A stretch of 64,000 nucleotides of DNA from positions 1,550,001 to 1,614,000 of the forward strand of contig NZ_PZZP01000001.1 of the NCBI RefSeq assembly GCF_003046315.1. Reading direction: 5' to 3'. The position numbers and the translations under genes are program-made. Origin of the DNA: Desmospora activa DSM 45169 (GTDB taxonomy: Bacteria; Bacillota; Bacilli; Thermoactinomycetales; DSM-45169). Shown in pieces: positions 1-9,667 of this stretch; position 1 is the first letter of the stretch, and every line of letters begins with the position of its first letter. The notes beneath the pieces are model-generated. The model did not search any database. It was not told where the DNA came from and saw only the letters and a list, made by a program, of their open reading frames with translations.

Positions 1-1119
1 GGATGATTCCGCTAAACCGACTTCAGTCTCTACCGCTTCCGGCTCTGCCTCAACGGATTTAACTTCCGGCTCTGTCTCTTCCTGACTCAACGCTTCAGAC
101 TCACTTTTAATGTCGATTTTCCAACCGGTCAGTTTGGCTGCAAGACGAGCGTTCTGCCCTTCCTTGCCGATCGCCAGTGATAACTGGTGATCGGGAACCA
201 CCACACGGGCCACTTTTTCTCCCTCTTGGATATCGACACTAACTACCTTGGACGGACTTAAGGCATTGGAGACAAATTCTACCGCTTCTTCGGAATGACG
301 AACGATATCGATTTTTTCCCCTCGCAGCTCATTGACCACCGTCTGTACCCGCATGCCCCGATGACCCACACATGCACCGACGGGATCCACTTGCTCATCC
401 CGGGAGGAAACCGCAATCTTAGAACGGTAGCCCGCTTCCCTGGCCACGGAGCGAATCTCCACAATTCCCTCGTAAATCTCGGGAACCTCCAACTCAAACA
501 GCCGTTTTAACAAGCCGGGATGGGTACGGGATACAAATACTTGCGGACCTTTGGTCGATTTCTCCACCCGGGTGATATATGCTTTAACCCGGTCATTGTG
601 CTTAAAGCGTTCACCAGGCATCGTCTCCACATGAGGTAGCAACGCCTCCACCCGCCCCAGGTCGATAAAATAGTGGCGATTGTCAGATCGCTGCACAACC
701 CCAGTTACAATATCTTCTTCCCGGTCGATAAACTCTTCGTAAATAATGCTTCGTTCCGCTTCGCGAATGCGTTGGGTTACCACCTGTTTCGCCGTTTGCG
801 CTGCAATCCGGCCAAAGTCGGCTGGTGTCACCTCAATCTCCACAATATCCCCCAGCTGATAAGTGGGGCTAATATCCGCAGCGGCATCCTGGGAGATTTC
901 CAGCCTTGGATCAAGGACTTCATCTACTACCGTTTTACGGGCAAACACCCGAACCCGTCCCGTATTCCGGTCGATATCCACCCGCACATTTTGGGCGGAA
1001 TTGAAGTTTCGCTTATACCCTGAAATCAAGGCCGCTTCAATCGCCTCGATCAACACCTCTTTGCTGATGCCCTTTTCTTTTTCCAACTGGGCTAGGGCGT
1101 CGATGAACTCTGCATTCAT
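1..1119 (-). CDS. nusA: Transcription termination/antitermination factor NusA (3' end cut by the window edge)
   Basis: NusA binds RNA polymerase and nascent RNA and controls pausing, intrinsic termination and antitermination. The frame is open from an ATG at 1119 (begins [19 protein letters not shown]) to base 1 with no stop, giving at least 373 residues, so the gene leaves the window on the left. The N-terminal polymerase-binding domain is followed by an S1 domain around residues 130-200 and the KH region with VGHRGMRVQ and [19 protein letters not shown] Glu-rich tail follows the KH region ([20 protein letters not shown]), making it slightly longer than the usual Bacillus form of about 370 residues. 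GGAGGAG lies just upstream of the start. It follows rimP by 22 bases, as in B. subtilis. Confidence 0.96.
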   Translation of the reverse strand, partial: MNAEFIDALAQLEKEKGISKEVLIEAIEAALISGYKRNFNSAQNVRVDIDRNTGRVRVFARKTVVDEVLDPRLEISQDAAADISPTYQLGDIVEIEVTPADFGRIAAQTAKQVVTQRIREAERSIIYEEFIDREEDIVTGVVQRSDNRHYFIDLGRVEALLPHVETMPGERFKHNDRVKAYITRVEKSTKGPQVFVSRTHPGLLKRLFELEVPEIYEGIVEIRSVAREAGYRSKIAVSSRDEQVDPVGACVGHRGMRVQTVVNELRGEKIDIVRHSEEAVEFVSNALSPSKVVSVDIQEGEKVARVVVPDHQLSLAIGKEGQNARLAAKLTGWKIDIKSESEALSQEETEPEVKSVEAEPEAVETEVGLAESS

Positions 1120-1141
1120 CGCTCATTTCTCCTCCCTTCAA

Positions 1142-1603
1142 TTAAAACACGAGGACACGTCGCGCTTTCGCCACTTTGTCACGAGGAATTTCCACCACTT
1201 CCCCATCCATATCAATCGTGACCATATCCGCGGTGTACGTTTCCAGCGTCCCTTCAAATTGTTTACGGCCGTCGATGGCCTCATAGGTGGTTAAAAAGAT
1301 ACGTTCACCGACAGCGCGCTGAAAATGGCTGTCCTTTTTTAACGGGCGTTCCGCCCCGGGGGAAGAGACCTCCAGATAATAACCGCCCTTGATCGGATCC
1401 GACCGATCCAATGCTGCACCGAGCCGCTCGCTTACCCGGCTGCAGTCGTCCAGGTCCACCTTTCCATCCGGTCGGTCAATATAGACGCGCAGGAACCAAC
1501 TCTTCCCTTCCTTTGTAAATTCCGTGTCATACAATTCCAACCCTTCTTCTGTCAGGATCGGATTTACCAACTCTTCTACAGCCTCAAGCACCTTGCGACT
1601 CAA
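1142..1603 (-). CDS. rimP: Ribosome maturation factor RimP
   Basis: RimP binds the 30S subunit and is needed for its late maturation. The frame is open further upstream, but a TTG at 1603 sits a good distance behind AAGGAGGGAG and gives 153 residues, the normal family length, starting MSRKVLEAVEELVNPIL. Recognisable segments are GLELYDTEFTKEG, the conserved VDLDDCSRVSERLGAALD, and YYLEVSSPGAERPLKK. The C-terminal half is the Sm-like domain. It is the first gene of the rimP-nusA unit and follows a 446-base gap holding two promoter-like sequences. The choice of TTG as start rests on the ribosome site and the family length. Confidence 0.95.
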   Translation of the reverse strand: MSRKVLEAVEELVNPILTEEGLELYDTEFTKEGKSWFLRVYIDRPDGKVDLDDCSRVSERLGAALDRSDPIKGGYYLEVSSPGAERPLKKDSHFQRAVGERIFLTTYEAIDGRKQFEGTLETYTADMVTIDMDGEVVEIPRDKVAKARRVLVF

Positions 1604-2049
1604 ATGCGACTCCCTCCTTCTATTACGAGCTGTACCGTTTCTTACAGCTACAAAGGGAAAGAGTGGGTAACAACCCACTCTTTTCGGCCGGACATTTCTC
1701 CTATCAGTATAGCCAAAAAGATCGTAAACGACAATGCCATCAGAATGGCACAAATCCGCGACCGTCGGTGTTTGGCGGAACGGCACACACCACCGATGGT
1801 TCCCTTTACACGGCACCTCGCTCCAAGCAGCCCGTTCTTACACAGTTTACAACAGTTTCCCCACCTTTTAAACGTGGAAAAACAGAAACTCTCCCGCTAA
1901 GGTGGAGAGTATTCCCAATCGCCATCATATCACAACCGTCGCATCATGCGCAAAGCTTCCTTACAAATGGCTGAAAAAGTAATGTTGTCATCCGAAAATA
2001 GTGAGATGAGGATAGGATTTTGAAAGCGAAATACCTTTACGGATAGTTA
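1604..2049 (-). promoter_or_regulatory. Leader and promoter region of rimP-nusA
   Basis: This gene-free stretch holds two sigma-A-like promoters reading toward rimP. The distal one has TTGCGC (1948-1953) and TATGAT (1924-1929), 18 apart. The proximal one has TTGTCG (1729-1734) and TATACT (1706-1711), 17 apart. Just downstream of the proximal one is a hairpin at 1658-1684 with 10-bp arms AAAGAGTGGG/CCCACTCTTT and no clear U-tract on the minus strand. Open frames on the plus strand here lack ribosome sites and resemblance to known proteins. Confidence 0.55.
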
Positions 2050-5000
2050 CTAGAAAAGCGTCAACTGATTGCTCTCCGGCATCTCATCCAAGCATCCGAG
2101 TCGCTTTAGGACTTCGACGACGGCACTGGTGACCCGAGCCCGCTTCGTCAGATCTTCGATGGAGAGAAATTCGCCGTCTTGACGGGCGACCACAATGTTT
2201 TTGGCAGCATTGGTTCCAATGCCGGAAACCGATGAAAACGGGGGAATCAACGAATCGCCCTCCACTTTAAAATGGGTGGCATCGGAGCGGTACAAATCCA
2301 CCCGTTGAAACGTCAACCCCCGAGCCAGCATCTCCCGCACCGATTCCAGTATGGTAAGCAGCCCTTTTTCTTTGGGGCTGGCACTCACCCCTTTTTCCTC
2401 GATCTCAACAATCGCCTTTTTGACCGCATCTTTCCCCTTCAACACCAATTCCACATCAAAGTCATCCGCCCTGACGGTGAAATAGGTGGCGTAGTATTCG
2501 ATGGGATGATACACCTTAAACCAGGCGATACGGACCGCCATCAACACATAAGCGACAGCGTGCGCCTTGGGAAACATATATTTGATCTTGCGACAGGAGT
2601 CAATATACCACTGCGGCACATCATGCTGCCGCATCAACTCCCCTTCTTCCTCGGTCAGCCCTTTTCCTTTTCGTACCTTTTCCATCAGTTTAAAGGCGAT
2701 CGAAGGATCCATCCCTTTATAAATTAGATAGATCATAATATCGTCCCGGGTGGAAATCACCTCAGACAAGACTGCGGTACCGTTTCGCACTAAATCCTGC
2801 GCATTGTTTAGCCAAACATCGGTACCGTGGGACAAACCGGAGATCCGCACTAACTCACTGAAGGTGGTCGGCTTTGTATCCTCCAGCATCTGCCGTACAA
2901 ACCGCGTCCCAAACTCCGGAATACCCAGTGTACCCGTTACCGTACCCAATTCCTCCGGTGTGATCCCCAGTGATTCCGTGCCGGAAAAAAGCTTCATCAC
3001 CTCAGGATCATCTACCGGGATCGATTGGGGATCGACACCAGTGAGATCTTGTAGCATCCGGATTACCGTCGGATCATCGTGCCCCAGGATATCCAGCTTT
3101 AACAAGCGTCCACTGATGGCGTGATAATCAAAATGGGTGGTGATGGTCTCCGATTTGACATCGTCAGCAGGTCGCTGAATCGGGGTAAAATCAAACACTT
3201 CCAGATTCTGCGGAATCACCATCTGGCCCCCGGGATGTTGCCCAGTGGTACGCTTCACCCCGCTACATCCTTCCACCATACGGTCAATCTCGGCACTGCG
3301 CCATTGCTGCCCTTTTTCTTCTTCGAATTTCTTGACATAACCAAAGGCCGTCTTCTGCGCCACCGTTGAGATGGTACCGGCGCGATACACATAATCTTTG
3401 CCAAACAACTCTTCCGTATATTTATGAGCCTGGGGCTGATACTCCCCGGAAAAGTTGAGATCGATATCCGGCACCTTGTCCCCTTTAAACCCGAGAAATG
3501 TTTCAAAGGGGATATCATGGCCGTCTTTTTTCATGTTGCTGCCGCATTCCGGACAATCTTTGTCCGGGAGATCAAAACCGGAGGCAACCGTGCCGTCAGC
3601 GATAAATTGACTGTGTTTACATGAAGGGCAAACATAGTGAGGCGGCAGCGGATTTACCTCGGTGATATGGCTCATGGTAGCGACAAAAGAGGAGCCGACC
3701 GAGCCACGCGATCCCACTAGATAACCGTCTTGCAACGATTTGACCACCAACTTCTGCGAAATGAGATAAATCACCGCAAACCCGTGCTTAATGATACTGC
3801 CCAACTCTTTTTCCAACCGTTCTTCCACAATGGTAGGCAACGGCTCGCCATACATCTCCCTGGCGGTGTCATAACAGATCTGACGCAGCTCTTCCTCCGC
3901 CCCCTCGATAATCGGTGTATGCAGATCATCGGGAAAGGGCTTCATCTCCTCGATGCGGTCGGCAATGGCGCGCGGATTGGTTACTACCACCTCAATTGCT
4001 TTTTCCTCCCCCAAATAGGAAAACTCCGCCAGCATCTCATCGGTGGTGCGGAAGTGCACTGGGGAGAGAGGGCCGCTGTTGCGAAAGCCCCCGGTCTGAT
4101 TGAAGGCGAGAATATCCCGAAAAGGGGAATCCCACGCATCCAGATAATGTGCATTGGAAGTAGCCACAACCGGCTTGCCCAGCTTTTCTCCGATCTCCAC
4201 CAACAGTCGGTTGGCGTCCCGCAACCGCTCCTCATTCTCTACCAATTCCTTCTCCACCAAGTGACGGTTCACCTCGATCGGCTGAATCTCCAGATAATCG
4301 TAGAATTCAGCGATCGCTTCCACTTCCTCCGGTGATTTAGTCAAAGCCGCCTCATATAGCTCTCCCTTTTCACAGCCGGAGCCGACAATCAGACCTTCAC
4401 GATATTTTTGCAGGAGGCTGCGCGGAATGCGGGGTGTGCGATGGAAATAGTTAAGATGGGATTCCGATACCATTTTGTATAGATTTTTAAGTCCGGTCAG
4501 ATTCTCCACCAGCACAATCCCATGAAAAGGACGCAAACGGGAGACATCCCGCTCACCCGTCAGCTGATTCAGTTGATCCAACCGAGGAAGTTCACGCTCC
4601 ACACAATCCTCAAGCATTTTCCACAACAGATACCCCGTCGCTTCCGCATCATAGATGGCGCGGTGATGCTGGGTTAAGTCAATGTCAAATTGCTTACACA
4701 AAGTGTTGAGGCGGTGGTTTTTAAGGCGCGGATACAAGAGGCGCCCCAACTCCAAGGTATCGATGACGGGATTCTTAACCGGCTCACGTCCAATCTTTTT
4801 AGCACCGGCTTGCAGGAAGCCCATATCGAAGCGGGCATTGTGCGCCACCAATACCGTACCTTCGATAAAGTTCAGGTAATCGGGCAAAACCGCATCCAGA
4901 TCAGGGGCATCCTTTACCATATCATCGGTGATACTGGTCAGCTCCGTAATGGTGGCCGACAGCGGGCGATGAGGATTGACAAAGGATTCAAAGCGGTCGA

Positions 5001-6348
5001 CGATCGCGCCGTTTTCCACTTTGACGGCGGCCAATTCAATAATTTCGTCGTGCATCGCCGACAGCCCCGTTGTCTCTACGTCAAAGACGACATAGGTATC
5101 TTCTTTCAGCAACCGCTTCTCTTCATTCATGACGACGGAAACCCCGTCATCCACCACAAAGGCTTCTAAGCCGTATAAGATCTTTATCCCATGCTTTTTA
5201 CCGGCGGAAAAGGCATCCGGATACGCTTGCAACACCCCATGGTCCGTAATCGCCACAGCGGGATGGCCCCATTCCGCCGCCCGTTTCACCATTTCCCCAG
5301 GATCGTATACCCCGTCCATGGCGCTCATCGCCGTATGTAGATGAAGTTCCACCCGTTTTTCATCAGCGGTATCCATCCGCTTATACGGCTTCACCTCGCG
5401 GATATCGTTGGCCATTACCACCAGATCGCGAGCAAAAGTATCATACTGGACCGATCCCCGTAAGGCCACCCACATGCCGTCTTTGATGCGGGTAAGAGTA
5501 GCGGCGTCTTCTTTGTCGCGAGCAAACACTTTTACCGCAATGGAATCACTATAGTCGGTGACGTTAAAAGTGAGCAGCGTTCGTCCGCTGCGCAGCTCCC
5601 GCATCTCCACTTTAAATACTTTTCCTTTAATGCAGACCCGCCGCTCTTCATCGGTGATCTCCTTGATCAAAATAGGCTCATCGTTAAAATCATACCCGAT
5701 GGTAACGGGCCCCTCTTCCTCCGCTCCTCCCTCATCTGGAGCTGAGGCTGCTTCTTCCAGTGAAACCATCGCCTCTTGAATCAGTTTTTTCTCTTCTTGT
5801 TCGCGCTGTTCTCGAAATTGCTCCTGTGCTTGTGAGTTGGCATCCACCTGTAGTTTCACTTGGATGCGGGTGCCGGATACCTCTTGAAACAGCGAGGAAA
5901 CCACCTGATCCAGCTGTTTGGCAACAGCCATCTGTGTCATCATCCGACTGGGAAATGATAGAGTGAGGGTGGAATCCACCATTGTCCACTCAGCACGGGA
6001 AAGCCAGCCCGCCGCAGAGGGGGACAAATTTTGCGCCACCTTTTTTCGGATCCAGTGCCAATACATCTCAATCAGTTGTTCCAAATCCGCCTGTTGATAA
6101 CGAACCACAAATTGTACCTGCACCACCGGGTGAAAAGCCTCCGCCACTTGCTTTTGCATGGCAAACATCACATTGGGAGGGACAGGGGTTTCCAATCGGA
6201 GATAAAACGTCCACATCTTCTGTTTGCGGCTTACCTTCACTTTTTCGATGGAAGCCTCTGTAAAATAGGTTGCCATTTCTGTAGGCAGCTGTGCCCGTTT
6301 CATCACCGCTTCCCAGCGCTCCCGCCGGGCCTCTGTTACCGACATCAT
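2050..6348 (-). CDS. polC: DNA polymerase III alpha subunit, Gram-positive type PolC
   Basis: Replicative DNA polymerase of low-GC Gram-positives, with its own 3'-5' proofreading exonuclease. From an ATG at 6348 behind GGGGGTG it gives 1432 residues, close to the usual 1437. In order: N-terminal region, OB fold (about 230-330), PHP domain starting VELHLHTAMSAMDG, the inserted DnaQ-like exonuclease (YVVFDVETTGLSAMHDEIIELAAV, later HHRAIYDAEATGYLLWKM), the rest of the PHP region, a zinc-finger motif CPSCKH...CPECGS, and the C-family polymerase core with PDIDLNFSGEYQPQAHKYT. A second ATG three bases downstream is equally possible. A terminator-like hairpin separates it from proS upstream. Confidence 0.97.
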   Translation of the reverse strand: MMSVTEARRERWEAVMKRAQLPTEMATYFTEASIEKVKVSRKQKMWTFYLRLETPVPPNVMFAMQKQVAEAFHPVVQVQFVVRYQQADLEQLIEMYWHWIRKKVAQNLSPSAAGWLSRAEWTMVDSTLTLSFPSRMMTQMAVAKQLDQVVSSLFQEVSGTRIQVKLQVDANSQAQEQFREQREQEEKKLIQEAMVSLEEAASAPDEGGAEEEGPVTIGYDFNDEPILIKEITDEERRVCIKGKVFKVEMRELRSGRTLLTFNVTDYSDSIAVKVFARDKEDAATLTRIKDGMWVALRGSVQYDTFARDLVVMANDIREVKPYKRMDTADEKRVELHLHTAMSAMDGVYDPGEMVKRAAEWGHPAVAITDHGVLQAYPDAFSAGKKHGIKILYGLEAFVVDDGVSVVMNEEKRLLKEDTYVVFDVETTGLSAMHDEIIELAAVKVENGAIVDRFESFVNPHRPLSATITELTSITDDMVKDAPDLDAVLPDYLNFIEGTVLVAHNARFDMGFLQAGAKKIGREPVKNPVIDTLELGRLLYPRLKNHRLNTLCKQFDIDLTQHHRAIYDAEATGYLLWKMLEDCVERELPRLDQLNQLTGERDVSRLRPFHGIVLVENLTGLKNLYKMVSESHLNYFHRTPRIPRSLLQKYREGLIVGSGCEKGELYEAALTKSPEEVEAIAEFYDYLEIQPIEVNRHLVEKELVENEERLRDANRLLVEIGEKLGKPVVATSNAHYLDAWDSPFRDILAFNQTGGFRNSGPLSPVHFRTTDEMLAEFSYLGEEKAIEVVVTNPRAIADRIEEMKPFPDDLHTPIIEGAEEELRQICYDTAREMYGEPLPTIVEERLEKELGSIIKHGFAVIYLISQKLVVKSLQDGYLVGSRGSVGSSFVATMSHITEVNPLPPHYVCPSCKHSQFIADGTVASGFDLPDKDCPECGSNMKKDGHDIPFETFLGFKGDKVPDIDLNFSGEYQPQAHKYTEELFGKDYVYRAGTISTVAQKTAFGYVKKFEEEKGQQWRSAEIDRMVEGCSGVKRTTGQHPGGQMVIPQNLEVFDFTPIQRPADDVKSETITTHFDYHAISGRLLKLDILGHDDPTVIRMLQDLTGVDPQSIPVDDPEVMKLFSGTESLGITPEELGTVTGTLGIPEFGTRFVRQMLEDTKPTTFSELVRISGLSHGTDVWLNNAQDLVRNGTAVLSEVISTRDDIMIYLIYKGMDPSIAFKLMEKVRKGKGLTEEEGELMRQHDVPQWYIDSCRKIKYMFPKAHAVAYVLMAVRIAWFKVYHPIEYYATYFTVRADDFDVELVLKGKDAVKKAIVEIEEKGVSASPKEKGLLTILESVREMLARGLTFQRVDLYRSDATHFKVEGDSLIPPFSSVSGIGTNAAKNIVVARQDGEFLSIEDLTKRARVTSAVVEVLKRLGCLDEMPESNQLTLF

Positions 6349-6476
6349 GTCACCCCCAACCAAATTCTATATCTATTAAATCGTTCATACTCCTCTTGTT
6401 TGAGTCTACCAGAAAGAAAGACACGGGACGAGAAGGTAGCGGTGAAAAGAATGGAAATTCTTTAACACCCAATAAC

Positions 6477-6518
6477 AAAGCGGAGCCTCCAATCAGAGGA
6501 GCTCCGCTTTTTTCTTCC
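6477..6518 (-). terminator. Intrinsic terminator between proS and polC
   Basis: Ten-bp perfect arms AAAGCGGAGC (6477-6486) and GCTCCGCTTT (6501-6510), extended inward by CTCC pairing. The minus-strand tail is TTTGTTATT. The plus-strand side has the longer T run, so it may work in both directions. It lies 17 bases after the proS stop. Confidence 0.7.
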
Positions 6519-6534
6519 TTATCGTCAAAAATGA

Positions 6535-8262
6535 TCAACCGTCCACCCGCTTCAATAGTTCAGGCAGCTTTACGTCCAGCTCATTTGCCGACAGATCGCC
6601 GCTTTCACCGGAACGGCGGAATTTGTATTCAACCAGGCCTTGATCGGCTTTTCCGCCTACCGTGAGGCGCAGAGGGATTCCGATGAGATCGGAGTCTTTA
6701 AATTTAACCCCCGCCCGTTCCGAGCGATTATCATACAATACCTCTACACCCGCTTGCTGTAACTGGGAATACAGCTCTTCCGCCAATGACGCCTGCTCTT
6801 CCTTTTTGGCGTTAACCACAATCAGATGCACCTGGAACGGTGCCGCCGCCAACGGCCACCGAATACCGCTTTCATCGTGATGCTGTTCCACGATGGCAGC
6901 CATCACTCGGGAGACACCAATGCCGTAACATCCCATGATGAAGGGCTGCTCTTTTCCTTCCCCATCCAGAAAAGTTCCGTCCATGGCATCGCTATACTTT
7001 GTCCCTAGTTTAAACACATGTCCCACTTCAATTCCGCGTTTAAAACGGATGGTACCGTTACAACGGGGGCAAGCGTCCCCTTCTTTCACAGTGCGGAGAT
7101 CCGCGTACACATCTACATCAAAATCGCGCTCTGGGTTGACATGGATCAGGTGGGCATCCGCTTCATTGGTACCAATCACCGCATCAGCCAAGCCCCGTAC
7201 CGCATCATCTGCCACCACTCGCACTTCTTCCTGCAATCCAACCGGTCCGGCAAATCCAGTGGGAGCGCCGGTGATGCGACGCACCGTTGCCTCATCCGCC
7301 AGTGTTACCTCAATGGCGTCTAAAGCATTTTTCACCTTCACCTCGTTGGCATCATCATCTCCCCGCACCAATACCAACACCGGCTTGTCATCTACTAAGA
7401 ACAATAAGCTCTTAATCACACGTTCCAGCGGGACGTTTAAATGGGTCGCCACCGCAGCAGCAGCCGAAACACCTGGTGTGCTTACTTTTGACGGAGCCGG
7501 AACGCGATCCGCGTCAACGGGAGGAGTAAAACCTTCCTTCGGCATCCTTGCCTGAGCCGTCTCAACATTGGCAGCATAGTCACACTTCTCACAGACCGCC
7601 AGCGTATCTTCGCCGGAATCAGACAGCACCATAAATTCATGGCTCTCCTTACCGCCGATCGCTCCGGAATCGGCTTCCACCGCTCGAAAATCCAACCCGA
7701 GACGGCTAAAAATGCGGACATAAGCATTATACATATCTCGATAAGTGACGTCTAAACTTTCCAGATCTCCATGGAAGGAATAAGCATCCTTCATCACAAA
7801 TTCCCGTCCCCGCAGAAGTCCGGATCGTGGTCGCCGTTCATCGCGAAACTTCGTCTGAATCTGGTAGAGAGACATCGGTAATTTTTTATAAGAACGAACT
7901 TCGTGGCGCAAAAGGTGGGTAATCACCTCTTCATGAGTCGGTCCCAGCAAAAATTCACGTTGATGCCGATCCTGCATGGTAACCAATTCCGGACCGTATG
8001 TATCCCAACGTCCCGACTCTTTCCACAGTTCCGCCGGATTCATCGCCGGCATCAGCACTTCTTGCGCTCCGATCCGATCTATTTCTTCTCGTACAATCTG
8101 CTCTACCTTGCGCAATGTGCGGTACCCCAGCGGCAAATACGAATACACCCCCGCCGCCAGTTGCCGGATCATCCCCGCCCGCAGCATCAAGCGATGACTC
8201 GCCATCTCCGCTTCCGCTCCCACCTCCCGCAAGGTAGGGGCCAGCATCGTCTGTTGTCTCAT
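6535..8262 (-). CDS. proS: Prolyl-tRNA synthetase, bacterial type with editing insert
   Basis: Charges tRNA-Pro with proline in the cytoplasm. The protein has 575 residues. The N-terminal class II catalytic core shows LMLRAGMIRQLAAGVYSYLPLG, MPAMNPAELWKESGRW and the motif 2 arginine region FRDERRPRSGLLRGREF. The editing INS domain, which removes mischarged alanine, spans about residues 230-400 (LFLVDDKPVLVLVRGDDDANEVKVKNAL). Motif 3 is GCYGIGVSRVMAAIVEQ, followed by an anticodon-binding domain (VHLIVVNAKKEEQ...ADQGLVEYK). The ATG at 8262 follows GAGGGGG. It lies 24 bases after rseP, as in B. subtilis. Confidence 0.97.
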   Translation of the reverse strand: MRQQTMLAPTLREVGAEAEMASHRLMLRAGMIRQLAAGVYSYLPLGYRTLRKVEQIVREEIDRIGAQEVLMPAMNPAELWKESGRWDTYGPELVTMQDRHQREFLLGPTHEEVITHLLRHEVRSYKKLPMSLYQIQTKFRDERRPRSGLLRGREFVMKDAYSFHGDLESLDVTYRDMYNAYVRIFSRLGLDFRAVEADSGAIGGKESHEFMVLSDSGEDTLAVCEKCDYAANVETAQARMPKEGFTPPVDADRVPAPSKVSTPGVSAAAAVATHLNVPLERVIKSLLFLVDDKPVLVLVRGDDDANEVKVKNALDAIEVTLADEATVRRITGAPTGFAGPVGLQEEVRVVADDAVRGLADAVIGTNEADAHLIHVNPERDFDVDVYADLRTVKEGDACPRCNGTIRFKRGIEVGHVFKLGTKYSDAMDGTFLDGEGKEQPFIMGCYGIGVSRVMAAIVEQHHDESGIRWPLAAAPFQVHLIVVNAKKEEQASLAEELYSQLQQAGVEVLYDNRSERAGVKFKDSDLIGIPLRLTVGGKADQGLVEYKFRRSGESGDLSANELDVKLPELLKRVDG

Positions 8263-8286
8263 GGTTCCCCCTCCTCGACCCTTCCG

Positions 8287-9636
8287 TTACCCGTTAAAAA
8301 AGAGTCTCACAATATCGTTATAGGTAACAAACAACATCAACATCATCAACAACGCAAACCCAACAAAATGAATCACACTCTCTTTATGGGGATCAACCGG
8401 CCGTCCCCGCACCGCTTCCACCAGAATAAACACCAACCTACTTCCATCCAGCGCCGGAATCGGCAACAGGTTGAGGATACCCAGATTAAGGCTTAAAACC
8501 GCCGTTAAGCGCAATAATGGAATCCATCCCGCTTCTGCGGCTTGTCCCGTAATGTCGGCAATTCCCACCGGTCCTGCCAGGTTATCAACCCCCACCTTAC
8601 CGGTAATGAGCTGCTCCAAGCTCCGGAAGAGAACCACTGCCATCTCATAGGTTCCCTTAAACCCTTGCACCACAGACTCCGATAGCGTGGCATCCCTCAT
8701 TTCCTGTCTCATCTCGATTCCGATGAGGTAGGAGTTCTGATCCTCAGACAGTTCGGGACGAATGCGAGTCTCATAAGTTTGATTGGCCCGCTCCAACACC
8801 ATATCCACCGGCTCCCCTTGGGATTCAACCAGCGGAATTCGAATATCGGTAATACTGGTGACAGGTTTTCCCTCAATTTCGCGGACAATATCCCCGCTCT
8901 TAATGCCCGCTCCTTCTGCCGGCGAGTTTTCAACGACACCATTGATCGAAACGCGTGTTTCCAAACCGATGAACATCGTTACGATTCCAATCAGGATAAT
9001 GGTGAGAATAAAGTTAAACACCGGTCCGGCAGCAATCGTCAAAAAGCGATCTAGAATCGATTTGGAGCCAAATTGTCGATCCAGGGGAGCAATCTGAATC
9101 GTGTTTTGCTCATCGTACTGAATCAGCGCTTGTGGATGGAGGTCATGCCGGATTTCCCGTCCCGATTCATCCTCCAACAAAATAAATAAGCGATCTTCCA
9201 AATCCATATCCAATAATTTGCCGCCTGTGGTGGAAGCGACAGAAGGAAGGTGAGGCGGCAGATCGTCTTCCACCGGGTCTCCTTGATCCATCGGAATCTC
9301 CTGCCCACCGGCGCCTTCCTGCCCTGGCTTGGGTGCACGGATGCGCAGCACCCGTCCGTCTTCCTCTTTATCCAGAATTAACTGTGTTCCCGTTTTGAGA
9401 TCCACAATTTCCGGATCTTCCCCGGCCATGCGCACATACCCACCCAAAGGCAACAACCGGATGGAATACAGGGTTTCCCCGCGAAAGACGGAGAAAATCT
9501 TCGGTCCAAAGCCGATCGCAAACTCACGTACCAGAATCCCCGCCCGTTTGGCAAAAAGAAAATGTCCCAGCTCATGAATAAACACCAAGACGCTAATTAC
9601 CAATATAAAGGAAACGATCGTTTGTAATTGATCCAC
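8287..9636 (-). CDS. rseP: Site-2 zinc metalloprotease RseP/RasP
   Basis: Intramembrane protease that cleaves membrane-anchored anti-sigma factors and remnant signal peptides. The zinc site is VFIHELGHFLFAKRAG in the first membrane helix, with the partner motif LLPIPALDGSRLVF near the C-terminus. A PDZ domain lies around residues 225-300 (NSPAEGAGIKSGDIVREIEG). It begins at a GTG (9636) behind GAGGCGG. At 449 residues it is about 27 longer than B. subtilis RasP; the extra stretch is a Pro/Gly-rich linker of the extracytoplasmic loop (about residues 95-135). The order dxr-rseP-proS is the B. subtilis one. Confidence 0.95.
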   Translation of the reverse strand: MDQLQTIVSFILVISVLVFIHELGHFLFAKRAGILVREFAIGFGPKIFSVFRGETLYSIRLLPLGGYVRMAGEDPEIVDLKTGTQLILDKEEDGRVLRIRAPKPGQEGAGGQEIPMDQGDPVEDDLPPHLPSVASTTGGKLLDMDLEDRLFILLEDESGREIRHDLHPQALIQYDEQNTIQIAPLDRQFGSKSILDRFLTIAAGPVFNFILTIILIGIVTMFIGLETRVSINGVVENSPAEGAGIKSGDIVREIEGKPVTSITDIRIPLVESQGEPVDMVLERANQTYETRIRPELSEDQNSYLIGIEMRQEMRDATLSESVVQGFKGTYEMAVVLFRSLEQLITGKVGVDNLAGPVGIADITGQAAEAGWIPLLRLTAVLSLNLGILNLLPIPALDGSRLVFILVEAVRGRPVDPHKESVIHFVGFALLMMLMLFVTYNDIVRLFFNG

Positions 9637-9667
9637 AATCTATCACCGCCTCGATTGATCCCAGACA

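Noticed and set aside
1604-1974. Plus-strand frames of about 100 codons ahead of rimP
   Set aside because: No ribosome site or recognisable protein; they lie opposite to the rimP promoters.
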